A stretch of DNA of 54,934 nt from Candidatus Uhrbacteria bacterium (GCA_018673485.1 JABHCP010000016.1:1-54934); one strand, 5' to 3'; shown: positions 19,566 through 29,202, numbered from the stretch's first letter. The notes: generated by a model not told the origin, from the sequence alone. Numbers and translations are program-made.

Positions 19566-21818
19566 CTACTCTTCATCTTCATCGTACCCTTCATCTGTAT
19601 CTTCTACAAACTCCTCGCCCACATCTTCATCAGAGTCTTCCTCATACTCTTCCTGCACATCTTCATCGTCGTCATCTGAACCAACTCCGGCCATGTCGCG
19701 CAACTCAGCTTCTCTTTCTTTGCGTCCACCCTGAGGCCACTCATCAACTAAAACTTCTCGTGGTTTAGATCCATTCGCAGGTCCTACAATTCCCATTTCC
19801 TCCATCATGTCGATGATACGAGCGGCGCGAGAATATCCGACCTTGATTCTGCGTTGCAAATATGAGGTTGAGGCTTTACCGGATTCCAAAACTATCTCAA
19901 TTGCTTCATTTAACATTGGGTCTGCATCCTCTCCGGCAAATGATGTTCCGCCCGTGCGAACATCCTCTGTAACCTGGTAGTTATAATCCGGCTCACCCTG
20001 CTCCTTCAAAAATGCTACAACTCGTTCTATTTCATTATCAGAAACATAAGCTCCCTGAATGCGTTTAGGTTTAGAAATCTGAGGCGTGGTAAGCAACATA
20101 TCTCCTCGACCCAACAACTTCTCTGCTCCAGCCTGATCTAGGATAGTTTTGGAATCGACTTGGGACGCAACAGCGAAAGCTATTCGAGTTGGAATATTTG
20201 CCTTAATTAAGCCAGTAATAACATCCACTGATGGTCTTTGCGTGGCAAGCACCAAATGAATACCAACCGCACGCGCCATTTGCGCTATCCGCACAATTAC
20301 CGCCTCAACATCACGCTTGTTTTGACTCATCAAATCCGCAAGCTCGTCGATAACAATAACAATTTTTGGCATTCTATCCTTACACTTTTTATTGTACGCA
20401 TCAATGTCCCGTGTTCCCTGCTTCGCAAGGTGGTCAAGCCTACGCTCCATCTCACGCACTGCCCATTTGAGTGCATTGATCGCCTCTTCTACCTTTGTAA
20501 TTGGCGGAATCAGCAGATGTGGAATACCAGAATAAACTCCCATCTCAACTCGCTTTGGATCAACCATTATCAGCTTTAAATCATCCGGACCATTTTGGTA
20601 CAAAAGCGACAAAATGATTTCGTTTAAACAAACTGACTTTCCCGACCCTGTAGCACCGGCGACCAACATATGTGGCGCCTTATCTACGGCAACCATATTC
20701 ACTACGCCACCAACATCCTTTCCAAGTGGTGCTGTAAAGTTTGTTTTTCTGTGTTTAAAGGTCTTTGACTCCAACAATTCACGCAAACAAACAATTCCGA
20801 CCTTTTGATTTGGAACCTCGATTCCTACTAAAGACTTTCCTGGGATCGGTGCCTCGATTCTAATAGGATGCGCTGCGAGTGCGAGTGCCAAGTCGTTATG
20901 AAGTGCGACAATTCGAGAAAGCTTAATTCCTTCAGCTGGTCTAAGTGCAAATTGCGTAACTGTTGGGCCCACTCGTACATCAACCATCTCAACATCAATA
21001 CCAAAATTCTCAAATGTGCGTCTGATTATTTCTTGACTGCGATCAATATCGCCGGCTTTTCCTTCGGTTCCAGCCTCGTCCAAAATTTCAACCGGGATCT
21101 CCACCTTTCGTCTTCTCCGACTAGTCATCACGGACTCGTTCTCATCCTCTTCCTCCATTTCGATGCGCTCATCCTCCACTTCTTCCTCCTCTGGACTCTC
21201 TTCTTGCTCATCCTCATCGAATTCCTCGTCCTCATCTGCATACAAAACAGAATCATCCTCCTCTGATTTCTTCATGAACACTCCCAGCTGAGCAAAATGT
21301 CCAGGAACAGTGAGGATGTTTTGCAATGAAATATCAAATATCAAAATAATGGCGATGCACAGTGAGGCAAACACAATAACGAAAGACCCCCAAAATCCAA
21401 GCCAACCAACTAAAAGCTCGGAAACCAACATTCCGATATAGCCTCCGGCGTTTGAAAGTTCTGCTATTGAAAATACATCATCTAATATGAATAGATTGAG
21501 CAGTCCATTAAACGACATAAAGAACAAAACTAGCCCGATGTAGTTAACAACGCCAAATACTGTTTTATCCGGAAAGACAACGTGCCAGCCGATAACAAGC
21601 AACACCAAAGAAAACAGCCAACGGTCCCAACCAAATACTTGGGAGAGTAGTCCGTCTGCCCAAACACCAGCCGATCCGGCTAGATCAAAGAAAGCGAGCA
21701 AAAAGAACACTGCCAGTGCAGCTAACCCAATTGCAATAATGCTTTGTTTTACCCCATCTGAAAGACCAGATGATTTACTGCGCGATCCACCGCGCTTTCT
21801 GCGACGTTTTTTTGCCAT
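19566..21818 (-). CDS. ftsK: DNA translocase FtsK/SpoIIIE
   Basis: N-terminal TMs, HMLVAGATGSGKSVCLNEII, gamma-like winged helix, acidic C-terminal tail. Confidence 0.95.
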   Translation of the reverse strand: MAKKRRRKRGGSRSKSSGLSDGVKQSIIAIGLAALAVFFLLAFFDLAGSAGVWADGLLSQVFGWDRWLFSLVLLVIGWHVVFPDKTVFGVVNYIGLVLFFMSFNGLLNLFILDDVFSIAELSNAGGYIGMLVSELLVGWLGFWGSFVIVFASLCIAIILIFDISLQNILTVPGHFAQLGVFMKKSEEDDSVLYADEDEEFDEDEQEESPEEEEVEDERIEMEEEDENESVMTSRRRRKVEIPVEILDEAGTEGKAGDIDRSQEIIRRTFENFGIDVEMVDVRVGPTVTQFALRPAEGIKLSRIVALHNDLALALAAHPIRIEAPIPGKSLVGIEVPNQKVGIVCLRELLESKTFKHRKTNFTAPLGKDVGGVVNMVAVDKAPHMLVAGATGSGKSVCLNEIILSLLYQNGPDDLKLIMVDPKRVEMGVYSGIPHLLIPPITKVEEAINALKWAVREMERRLDHLAKQGTRDIDAYNKKCKDRMPKIVIVIDELADLMSQNKRDVEAVIVRIAQMARAVGIHLVLATQRPSVDVITGLIKANIPTRIAFAVASQVDSKTILDQAGAEKLLGRGDMLLTTPQISKPKRIQGAYVSDNEIERVVAFLKEQGEPDYNYQVTEDVRTGGTSFAGEDADPMLNEAIEIVLESGKASTSYLQRRIKVGYSRAARIIDMMEEMGIVGPANGSKPREVLVDEWPQGGRKEREAELRDMAGVGSDDDDEDVQEEYEEDSDEDVGEEFVEDTDEGYDEDEE

Positions 21819-21876
21819 AGCTATGAAAAATTCCTGAAATTTATTTCGTTCACTTAATATTTTATCATAAATTCAC

Positions 21877-21905
21877 TTTTCAAGCTCTTTCATGTAATCT
21901 ATTGT
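21877..21905 (+). promoter_or_regulatory. Candidate promoter TTTTCA-17-TATTGT of the PP2C unit
   Basis: 17-nt spaced hexamers. Confidence 0.4.
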
Positions 21906-21931
21906 CAGACCGTGAAACAACTGGAGGAATC

Positions 21932-22693
21932 ATGTCCCTTAGACTCGACATCGGTGTGGTATGCGACATTGGCGGAGCTGACCCCCAAAAAGGCAATGAA
22001 GATACCTACTTCATCTATCTACCCGCACACGCCATTGGTGTAATCGATGGGATGGGAGGACCAGGCGATGGCAGATTGGCTGCAGATATGGTGAGCACAG
22101 CCTTCCAAGGTCTAATGCACATCGAGGAGCCCGATGAAAGCATACTGGCAGCCGCTGTTCGCGATGCCAATAGCCGGGTATTGCGAGCCAACAAGACCGC
22201 GCGACGCAAGCCTGGAAATCGTATGGGCGCTGTTGGTACCATCGCTTGGATTGATGTGCGAACAGGCACAACCCTAATCGCCCAAGTTGGTGACTCACGT
22301 GCCTATGTGCACAGCGATGGTTCTATCGAACAAAAAACCGTCGATCAAACACCTTTGGCTGGAATGAACGAAGCCCAGCGCATGTGCCACCCGCACAAAC
22401 ATCACATCCAATACGCGTTTGGGCTAAAGGAACAATTACCTGCTGATTATTACCAGATCAGTCTTACTCCAGGAGACACGCTCCTCCTATGCTCAGACGG
22501 GCTTACGGACTATGTTGGATCTACAACGCTCATCCGTATACTCGACATGGACGTAAGTGCGCAGAAGATTGCATACGAACTCCTCAAAGAGGCACTTAGA
22601 TGCGGTACTTGCGACAATGTGACAGCAATCGTCGTCAAGGTGCTGCCCGATAAAAGTCTTGCAGGCGCTGGACAAACACTCTGTCCCGTATAG
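21932..22693 (+). CDS. PP2C-family Ser/Thr protein phosphatase (accessory GC-rich unit)
   Basis: GNEDTYF, GVIDGMGG, VGDSRAYVH, LLLCSDGLTDYV, CDNVTAIVV; GGAGG Shine-Dalgarno. Confidence 0.9.
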   Translation: MSLRLDIGVVCDIGGADPQKGNEDTYFIYLPAHAIGVIDGMGGPGDGRLAADMVSTAFQGLMHIEEPDESILAAAVRDANSRVLRANKTARRKPGNRMGAVGTIAWIDVRTGTTLIAQVGDSRAYVHSDGSIEQKTVDQTPLAGMNEAQRMCHPHKHHIQYAFGLKEQLPADYYQISLTPGDTLLLCSDGLTDYVGSTTLIRILDMDVSAQKIAYELLKEALRCGTCDNVTAIVVKVLPDKSLAGAGQTLCPV

Positions 22694-22710
22694 CAGACGC
22701 TACGCAACAC

Positions 22711-22743
22711 GACCCCGGACTGTCTGACGACACTTCGGGGTTT
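22711..22743 (+). terminator. Hairpin ACCCCGGa...tTCGGGGTTT of the PP2C unit
   Basis: GC-rich stem followed by T's. Confidence 0.65.
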
Positions 22744-22755
22744 CATGCAACCAAA

Positions 22756-22784
22756 AAATCAGGTTTCCCTGATTTTTTTTGCTT
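22756..22784 (-). terminator. Hairpin AAAAATCAGG-ttt-CCCTGATTTTTTTT, efp terminator
   Basis: Stem with A/T flanks. Confidence 0.7.
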
Positions 22785-22804
22785 TGATTGACTTGTCGAT
22801 CCAC

Positions 22805-23371
22805 CTATTTATTTACTCGCTCCAAATAAGTTCCTTCTTCGGTATTTACTCTAATCGTGTCACCCTGCTTGATAAATATTGGCACGCGGACCTTTAATCC
22901 ATTGTCCATCACAGCGTCTTTCTGAACGTTGCCAGAAACTGTATCTCCCTTTGTTGCTGGCTCGGTTTGCTCTACCACAAAATCAACCTTAACTGGAATA
23001 TCAACTGCGATTGGCTTATCGCCATACATCACAACGGTAACCTGCAGTCCTTCCTTCAAATATGATGCCGCCTCGCCGACCGTATCCGCGTCAATCATTA
23101 CCTGCTCATATGTCACACCGTCCATGAAAGTGAACGAGTCACCCTCTGCAAAAATATATTGCATGTTCTTATTCATGACATCAGCAAACTCAAGTGTTTC
23201 ACCTGACTTGAAATTCTCCTCAATAACTTTTCCAGATGTGAGCGACTTCATTCTTGTTCTAACGAAACCACCACCTCGGCCAGATGATGATCGGGTGTAA
23301 TTTACAACCACCCAAAGATCATCCTTATATTTTATTACTGTACCGCGCCTGATTGAAGTCGGAGAAGCCAT
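22805..23371 (-). CDS. efp: Elongation factor P
   Basis: SIRRGTVIKYKDDLWVVVNYTRSSSGRGGGFVRTRMKSL. Confidence 0.95.
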   Translation of the reverse strand: MASPTSIRRGTVIKYKDDLWVVVNYTRSSSGRGGGFVRTRMKSLTSGKVIEENFKSGETLEFADVMNKNMQYIFAEGDSFTFMDGVTYEQVMIDADTVGEAASYLKEGLQVTVVMYGDKPIAVDIPVKVDFVVEQTEPATKGDTVSGNVQKDAVMDNGLKVRVPIFIKQGDTIRVNTEEGTYLERVNK

Positions 23372-23432
23372 ATGGTGTTTAAAGTGTTTAAATGTTTACT
23401 CTTAGAATAGTATAGCAAAACTTGGACCAAAA

Positions 23433-23554
23433 AAATGAGCAGATTTGGATACAGTGCAAGGAGAAACCGAGCAAGTCGCGAGGCGTACTAAAATGTACTG
23501 TGAGCGAGTAGCACAGGTTTCGACACAGCAATGCGCCAAATCTGCTTATTTTTA
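23433..23554. repeat. ~120-bp hairpin/MITE-like element with outer arms AGCAGATTTGG...CCAAATCTGCT and an inner GTACTaaaaTGTAC dyad
   Basis: Nested inverted repeats read directly. Confidence 0.6.
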
Positions 23555-23558
23555 TGAT

Positions 23559-23795
23559 TTACTTATGAACAAATGGAAGCAATGCCATTACACGCGAGCG
23601 CTTAATCTCAAGTGAGAGTTTTCGCTGGTGTCTCATACAAACTCCACTTCGCTTTCTTGGAACGATCTTTCCAAATGATGAAAGATATCGTCGCAAAAGG
23701 TCAGTATTTTTATAATCAAGTGCTGCACCCTTGTTCACGCAGAAGTAACAATATCGTGATGACTCCTTCTGCTTCATTGTTGTAATTTTTGCCAT
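23559..23795 (-). CDS. rpsR: 30S ribosomal protein S18
   Basis: CYFCVNKGAALDYKNTDLLRRYLSSFGKIVPRKRSGVCMRHQRKLSLEIKRSRVMALLPF. Confidence 0.95.
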   Translation of the reverse strand: MAKITTMKQKESSRYCYFCVNKGAALDYKNTDLLRRYLSSFGKIVPRKRSGVCMRHQRKLSLEIKRSRVMALLPFVHK

Positions 23796-23796
23796 A

Positions 23797-24240
23797 TTAG
23801 AATGGAATATCTTCTAGTTTAATTTCGTCGTCAGCTGCAGGGGCTGGAGCTGAACTCTCTTGTGGCTCAGGTATTGATGCCGCAGCAGAAACTCCTGATG
23901 ACTCACCGCGTCCTCCGAGCATAACCATGTTCTCTGCAATAATCTCGGTTCGATATCGCTTTACGCCGTCTTGCCCTTCCCAATCTCGAGTCTGCAATCG
24001 TCCTTCAACGTAAATTCGATTTCCTTTTTTAAGATACTGCGTAATGATCTCTGCCAAACGTGCCCAGGCAACAATATTATGGAACTCAGCTTGCTCCTGC
24101 TTTTCTCCGCTTGAGTCCTTCCAAGTTCGGTTAGTTGCAACTCCGAATGAACATACTGCTGTTCCTGATCCAGTTTTTCGCAATTCTGGGTCTCTTGTCA
24201 GATTACCGATCACCATTACTTTGTTAAGTGAAGAAGCCAT
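23797..24240 (-). CDS. ssb: Single-stranded DNA-binding protein
   Basis: LNKVMVIGNLTRDPELRKTGSGTAVCSFGVATNRTW; DIPF tail. Confidence 0.96.
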   Translation of the reverse strand: MASSLNKVMVIGNLTRDPELRKTGSGTAVCSFGVATNRTWKDSSGEKQEQAEFHNIVAWARLAEIITQYLKKGNRIYVEGRLQTRDWEGQDGVKRYRTEIIAENMVMLGGRGESSGVSAAASIPEPQESSAPAPAADDEIKLEDIPF

Positions 24241-24241
24241 A

Positions 24242-24715
24242 TTATACGTTGGTTAAATCTGAATCAAGTATCTCGTCTAACTGCTTATCCAAGTCGTCAA
24301 CTGACAACTTTCCCTCGTCAGCTGGCTTTGGAGCAACTTGAACCTTCTTCTCCTTCTTTGGAGCTGTTCGCTTTCCTTCAGGTGTTAGTGGCTCTTGGTA
24401 TGAAGTGAGCGTGAAGTCACCTGACGGGATTCCATCAAAGCGCTTTACAACTACGTGACGTAAAATGTCGTCTGAAAGCTTGAAGTTCTGATCAATCTTC
24501 TGCAAGTTTGATCCATCATGCTCAAAATAAGACAACACATACGTTCCATGCGTTACCTTCATGACTGGGTATGCAAGCTTAACTTTTCCAAGGTTTTTTG
24601 TTTGCTGCACCTTGGTACCAGCGTCTTCGAGCAACTTTGATGTTCGCTCTATCACTCCGTCGATCTCAGAATCTGAGAACTTTGAAGGAATGATATATAA
24701 AATCTCGTAGATCAT
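24242..24715 (-). CDS. rpsF: 30S ribosomal protein S6
   Basis: MIYEILYIIPSKFSDSEIDGVIERT; operon order rpsF-ssb-rpsR; start set at the internal Met. Confidence 0.9.
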   Translation of the reverse strand: MIYEILYIIPSKFSDSEIDGVIERTSKLLEDAGTKVQQTKNLGKVKLAYPVMKVTHGTYVLSYFEHDGSNLQKIDQNFKLSDDILRHVVVKRFDGIPSGDFTLTSYQEPLTPEGKRTAPKKEKKVQVAPKPADEGKLSVDDLDKQLDEILDSDLTNV

Positions 24716-24833
24716 AGATTTATAGGCCCCATTTGGGGCGGTCATTAGTGACCATGGACTAGTAAGTCCTATGAATTAATGCCTGAATACTAGCTCAGAG
24801 CGACAATTTCGTCAAGCATTGGCCATTTCTCCT

Positions 24834-24869
24834 AATTCACATAACTGACGATCGTCAGTTATGTGAATT
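24834..24869. repeat. Perfect 36-bp dyad AATTCACATAACTGACGATCGTCAGTTATGTGAATT
   Basis: 18-bp arms fully complementary, CGATCG centre. Confidence 0.95.
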
Positions 24870-24933
24870 TATCAAATTCTGGCTTGCAGGAAGCTAGACT
24901 CTACATATAAATTGATCATACTCATTCATAAAT

Positions 24934-24969
24934 GTTTCACAATGTGAACGATCGTCCACATTGTGAAAC
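24934..24969. repeat. 36-bp dyad GTTTCACAATGTGAACGATCGTCCACATTGTGAAAC (one mismatched pair)
   Basis: CGATCG centre, exactly 100 bp from the previous centre. Confidence 0.95.
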
Positions 24970-25043
24970 CCGACAGTTAAGCTCGCGAATGCGAATAAAG
25001 GCTTAACTTAGAGAATTTCTAGTCATTATTGAAGATTAGGAAC

Positions 25044-25079
25044 TATTCATAATTGGTTCGATCGAACATAGTATGAAAA
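25044..25079. repeat. Imperfect CGATCG-centred dyad TATTCATAATTGGTTCGATCGAACATAGTATGAAAA
   Basis: Third dyad in a row; half related to the one at 30488. Confidence 0.8.
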
Positions 25080-25162
25080 TTTCTATTTCTCAGATTTCTG
25101 GTCTAAAAGCACGAAACCGCCCACCGAAGCGAGAGGCTTCAGGGACGGTGAGTTGTTCGGAG

Positions 25163-25471
25163 CTAGGTCCTGTAAAAAACCACGCTGATCACAGCTATGG
25201 AAATAAGGATACTCGCGAGCATACTCCAGAACATCAATGTATTTTTGGTCTTGATGCCCACGAGAGTGAATACGATCTGGATCACACAGAAGATCGCCCA
25301 CATCGGGATCGAAATAGCCCGCACATCCTCGGCGATGATCACATCTTTGAGCTGTGGCACGAGTGCGATGGGGTTGAGGATCGTAATCAGACCAGATACA
25401 CGGTTGAAGTACCTGTGCTCCAAGGGCCAAGTCAGCCAGCGATAGAGTCTATCGATGAGCCTTTCGCTCAT
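25163..25471 (-). CDS. Small multi-TM protein, PQ-loop/SemiSWEET-like (accessory unit)
   Basis: NPIALVPQLKDVI...SIPMWAIFCVIQIVFTLVGIKTK; GGAGG Shine-Dalgarno; promoter TTGACA (25524-25529)-17-TACTCT (25501-25506). Confidence 0.65.
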   Translation of the reverse strand: MSERLIDRLYRWLTWPLEHRYFNRVSGLITILNPIALVPQLKDVIIAEDVRAISIPMWAIFCVIQIVFTLVGIKTKNTLMFWSMLASILISIAVISVVFYRT

Positions 25472-25500
25472 GGTTCACCTCCAGTGAAGTTCGACGTTTG

Positions 25501-25529
25501 AGAGTACTGCATTTTGACGGAAATGTCAA
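25501..25529 (-). promoter_or_regulatory. Promoter TTGACA-17-TACTCT of the PQ-loop unit
   Basis: Minus strand; -35 lies in the small dyad TTGACatttccGTCAA. Confidence 0.6.
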
Positions 25530-25571
25530 TCACTAGACCAAAACGCGCTTCTCGACTATTATTCACATCGT

Positions 25572-26735
25572 ATGAAACAATTTGCGATTTTGGGGATTCA
25601 TCCGGAACTTAGTGTTACTGAGCTTGAGACGGTGATAAAGGCAGAAGTCGATCAGGGCTCTGATCAGGTGGCTCTTTTTGAGTCGGATTTGCATTTGCCG
25701 GAATTGCAGGCAAAGCTTGGAGGGACACAAAAGCTTGGAGAGGTATTAGGAACTGTTAAGGATCATCAAGATATTCAAAAACATCTTCGGGCAATACTTG
25801 TAGAACATGAGGTTGAGGGTAAATTGAAGTTTGGAGTTAGTGTTTATGATCTTGGAAGTCCAAAACGTACAAAGGAAATCCAGAAGTACATGCATAAGGT
25901 AGGAATATCGGTAAAAAAGGATGTGAAAGACTCGGGTCGTTCTGTTCGACTAGTTACATCTCAAGAACCTGTGCTTTCAACTGTGGTTATAAAGAAAAAT
26001 AAGTTGGTAAGTAAAGGTATCGAGTTCGCGATATTGGTCAGTGATGCCGAGATTCACATTGGAGTCACAAAAGCTATCCAAGATTTTGAAGATTGGTCGT
26101 TCCGTGACTACGAGCGGCCAGGACGAGACGCAAAGTCTGGTATGTTGCCACCAAAACTCGCTCGCATGATGGTAAATCTTGCCGGAGTCGACGCTAAATC
26201 TTCATATTTGCTCGATCCATTTTGCGGATCTGGAACAATACTCATGGAAGCATCGCTTTTAGGCTTTGATAATGTGATCGGATCTGATATTTCGCAGCGT
26301 GCAATTGATGACACGGGTGACAATCTTGTTTGGCTTCAGGATGAGCAGTACAGAGTTGCAGATAACACACTCATATGCGAGTCGGCAACCGAGCTTGGTA
26401 AACATTTAGAGAAAAATTCAGTCGACGTAATCGTCACGGAGCCATTTTTAGGCAATCCTCGTTCAGGCAGAGAACGTGTGCAAGACATCGAGCACGCAGT
26501 CGAGGCACTAACCGAACTCTACGAATCATCTTTCGAGGAACTTGATCAAATCCTAAAACCAGGCGGAACAATAGTAGTCGCATCACCAATCCACTTTGTT
26601 GACGACCAAGCGTTCCCAGTACCAACAATTGAAATCCTAGAGAACCTTGGCTACGACCAGATTCACACACCACTTTTATACAGACGCGAAAAGCAATTTG
26701 TAGGACGAAATATCCTAACTTTCCGCAAAAAATAG
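25572..26735 (+). CDS. TRM11/THUMP-type tRNA guanine-N2 methyltransferase-like protein
   Basis: LLDPFCGSGTILMEASLLGFDNVIGSDIS; VDVIVTEPFLGNP. Confidence 0.8.
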   Translation: MKQFAILGIHPELSVTELETVIKAEVDQGSDQVALFESDLHLPELQAKLGGTQKLGEVLGTVKDHQDIQKHLRAILVEHEVEGKLKFGVSVYDLGSPKRTKEIQKYMHKVGISVKKDVKDSGRSVRLVTSQEPVLSTVVIKKNKLVSKGIEFAILVSDAEIHIGVTKAIQDFEDWSFRDYERPGRDAKSGMLPPKLARMMVNLAGVDAKSSYLLDPFCGSGTILMEASLLGFDNVIGSDISQRAIDDTGDNLVWLQDEQYRVADNTLICESATELGKHLEKNSVDVIVTEPFLGNPRSGRERVQDIEHAVEALTELYESSFEELDQILKPGGTIVVASPIHFVDDQAFPVPTIEILENLGYDQIHTPLLYRREKQFVGRNILTFRKK

Positions 26736-26756
26736 GCCAAAATTAGCATAAATGGC

Positions 26757-26786
26757 TTGACAAAAAGCCATTTTTGTGTTTAAATA
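26757..26786 (+). promoter_or_regulatory. Promoter TTGACA-18-TAAATA of the SLT unit, -35 inside hairpin loop AAATGGC-ttgacaaaaa-GCCATTT
   Basis: Hexamers and stem read directly. Confidence 0.7.
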
Positions 26787-26822
26787 CTCAGTCTTTCGTT
26801 CCCCCTACAACCTGGAGTGATC

Positions 26823-27902
26823 ATGAACAAGGACACGCTCATCCGCATTGGCGGCCGCCTGTGGGCAGCCGTCATCAAGTACACCCCCATCGTCATCGGT
26901 GCCATCTGGTGCTTCCTGCGCAAGTGGACACCCATCATGTGGTCCGCGCTCGTGAGCTGGAGCTGGCGCTTCATGTGTTTCGTTGGTCGATTGATCCGCA
27001 CCACGGCCATCAGCCCTCTGCGTGGCAGCCCCAAGGTCTGGCTCTTCGGAGCTACCTGGGGAGTCCTCTGCACTGGTATCGCCGTATTGTGCTTCACCGT
27101 CTTCTACGGTCCGGTCGAAAACCCGATCACCAAGGATTCGCTGATCGCCACCTGCGACATCGAGGATGGCCCGGAGGAGTGCGACGAGGACGGCCCGGAA
27201 GCCCCAAAGGCTCGCTCGCTCGTTCGTGGTATCGAACCCAACGAAACGCAGTACGTGCTCAAGCAGTACAATGAGTTCGTGGGCAACCCCACCTGGGCCA
27301 AACGTACCAATGACTGCCTGACCGAGTACTGGCACTACTTCGAGGACGCGGAGCGCTTGACCCGATACCCTGCCGAGCTCATCGCTGGCATGTCGCTGAT
27401 CGAGGCCGAAGGCTGTCAGTTCATCCCTGCCCGAAACGGTGACGGTGGCATCGGCCCAATGCAGATCACTGGCTACCCCGGTAGCGGCATCATCAAGCGC
27501 GCAGCCAAGATCCTCAGCATCTCGGAAGGCGAGGTGGATTACAAGAACGACTACCTCCACAACGTGGTGGTCGGAACCGCGATCCTCGCCAACTACGAGA
27601 GCCAACTGCAGAGTCGCGGCCCGGGTCTCTTGGCCTATAACCGTGGGCCAGGGAACGTCCGCAAGGACATGCGTCGCGCCAAGCTCACCAGCCTGAAGCG
27701 CCGCGTGCTCTCGGATTTCCGTGGAGCGATCCCCTACAGCGCCGGGCGCGGTGGCAAGCCGCGGATCTACGCAGACAAGGTCTTGGCCGGCATGGTCATG
27801 ATTGACCGCATGTCGCGTGGCCTCACACTGAACACACTCTCGAGCCTAGATCTCGACGAAATCCCTGGATCCGACCCGTCCCAAGACGGTAAGAACCGCT
27901 GA
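26823..27902 (+). CDS. Membrane-anchored lytic transglycosylase, SLT-like domain (accessory GC-rich unit)
   Basis: N-terminal TMs; LIAGMSLIEAEGC, GIGPMQITG, GLLAYNRGPGNVRK. Confidence 0.85.
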   Translation: MNKDTLIRIGGRLWAAVIKYTPIVIGAIWCFLRKWTPIMWSALVSWSWRFMCFVGRLIRTTAISPLRGSPKVWLFGATWGVLCTGIAVLCFTVFYGPVENPITKDSLIATCDIEDGPEECDEDGPEAPKARSLVRGIEPNETQYVLKQYNEFVGNPTWAKRTNDCLTEYWHYFEDAERLTRYPAELIAGMSLIEAEGCQFIPARNGDGGIGPMQITGYPGSGIIKRAAKILSISEGEVDYKNDYLHNVVVGTAILANYESQLQSRGPGLLAYNRGPGNVRKDMRRAKLTSLKRRVLSDFRGAIPYSAGRGGKPRIYADKVLAGMVMIDRMSRGLTLNTLSSLDLDEIPGSDPSQDGKNR

Positions 27903-27926
27903 GATCGTTGACCAATCGAGACTCTC

Positions 27927-27958
27927 CGACCTCCGCCCACTTCGTGGCGGGGGTCTTT
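27927..27958 (+). terminator. Terminator of the SLT unit (CCGCCcacttcgtgGCGG...tcttt)
   Basis: GC hairpin downstream of stop. Confidence 0.65.
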
Positions 27959-27964
27959 GCATTC

Positions 27965-27991
27965 AAAAAAGACCTTTTTGGGTCTTTTTTT
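27965..27991. terminator. Hairpin AAAAAAGACC-ttttt-GGGTCTTTTTT, ychF terminator
   Basis: Perfect stem and T-run. Confidence 0.75.
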
Positions 27992-28006
27992 ACTTTCTTT
28001 GATATT

Positions 28007-29089
28007 TTATACACCTACGCGGAAGTGGCAGACGTCTCCATCTTGGACAACGTACTCTTTTCCTTCTACACCCATCTTTCCAGCTTCGCGTGCGCCGGCT
28101 TCGCCTTTGTATGTTTCAAAATCTTCGTAGTGAATTACCTCGGCACGGATGAATGCACTTTCAAAATCTGTATGAATCACTCCAGCGGCCTGAGGAGCTA
28201 ATGAACCTTTTTTAACTGTCCAAGCTCGTGTTTCTTTTTCCCCAGTAGTTAGGAAAGTGACCAACTCAAGCATTTCATAACTTTTTCTAATTACCTTATC
28301 GAGGCCTGACTCACCGATACCAAGCTCCTGCAAGAAATCAGCAGCTTCCTCGACGGTTAGAGTAGACAACTCAGCTTCGATCTTTACCGAAATTGGAATT
28401 GCAATCTGTCTTTCACCCAAAGGTGACTTCCAATCGTGATTTTTTATAGTTTCCTCGTCAACGTTCACGATGTACAGAATCTTCTTTGTGGTTAAAAGCC
28501 GCATGTCGCGCAAAGCATCACGTTCTTTATCACTTAACTCAACCGTAATCGCGAGATTGCCATCATCAAGTGCCTCCTTATACTTACGCAACCCAGAAAC
28601 CTGCACGAGCAGCTCTTTATCTTTTGTACTTTCTGCTTTTTTCTCAATTGACTCAAGGCGCTTATCAACCACTGCAGAGTCGGCCATCATTAATTCCATT
28701 TCAATAATCTCACTATCGCGTGCCGGGTCAATACTTCCATCAACATGCGCAATATCACCGTCATTAAACTCACGAACTACGTGCGCGATCATGTCGCACT
28801 CACGAATGTTGGAAAGAAACTTGTTTCCAAGCCCCTCACCCTTGTGAGCACCTTTGACTAAACCTGCGATATCGACGAATTCGATAGCCGTAGGAATGAT
28901 CTTCTCTGAACCAGAAAAGTCAGACAAAACCTTCAAACGGTCATCTGGAACTTCTACTATTCCAACGTTTGGCTCAATTGTACAAAACGGAAAATTAGCA
29001 CAATCTACTTGCTTCTTGGTAAGTGCAGTAAATAATGTCGATTTGCCTACATTTGGGAGCCCTACAATTCCTACTTTTAACATACGCAA
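28007..29089 (-). CDS. ychF: Redox-regulated ATPase YchF
   Basis: VGIVGLPNVGKSTLFTALTK; NFPFCTIEPNVGIV. Confidence 0.96.
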   Translation of the reverse strand: MRMLKVGIVGLPNVGKSTLFTALTKKQVDCANFPFCTIEPNVGIVEVPDDRLKVLSDFSGSEKIIPTAIEFVDIAGLVKGAHKGEGLGNKFLSNIRECDMIAHVVREFNDGDIAHVDGSIDPARDSEIIEMELMMADSAVVDKRLESIEKKAESTKDKELLVQVSGLRKYKEALDDGNLAITVELSDKERDALRDMRLLTTKKILYIVNVDEETIKNHDWKSPLGERQIAIPISVKIEAELSTLTVEEAADFLQELGIGESGLDKVIRKSYEMLELVTFLTTGEKETRAWTVKKGSLAPQAAGVIHTDFESAFIRAEVIHYEDFETYKGEAGAREAGKMGVEGKEYVVQDGDVCHFRVGV

Positions 29090-29136
29090 AGAAGTCTACC
29101 TGATTATAAAGCACTTGAAAAGCGCTTGATCTCCAA

Positions 29137-29165
29137 TTGACAAAGAGCTAAAATCAGGCTAATGT
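29137..29165 (+). promoter_or_regulatory. Promoter TTGACA-17-TAATGT of the caspase-like unit
   Basis: Hexamers read directly. Confidence 0.7.
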
Positions 29166-29202
29166 CCCTTCTTCGCCCCTTCAACCCCCACCGGAGATCA
29201 AT

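Noticed and set aside
26774-27605. Overlapping ORFs on both strands (26774-27274 +, 26805-27605 -)
   Set aside because: Spurious frames in GC-rich sequence; the SLT frame has Shine-Dalgarno, promoter and domain motifs.
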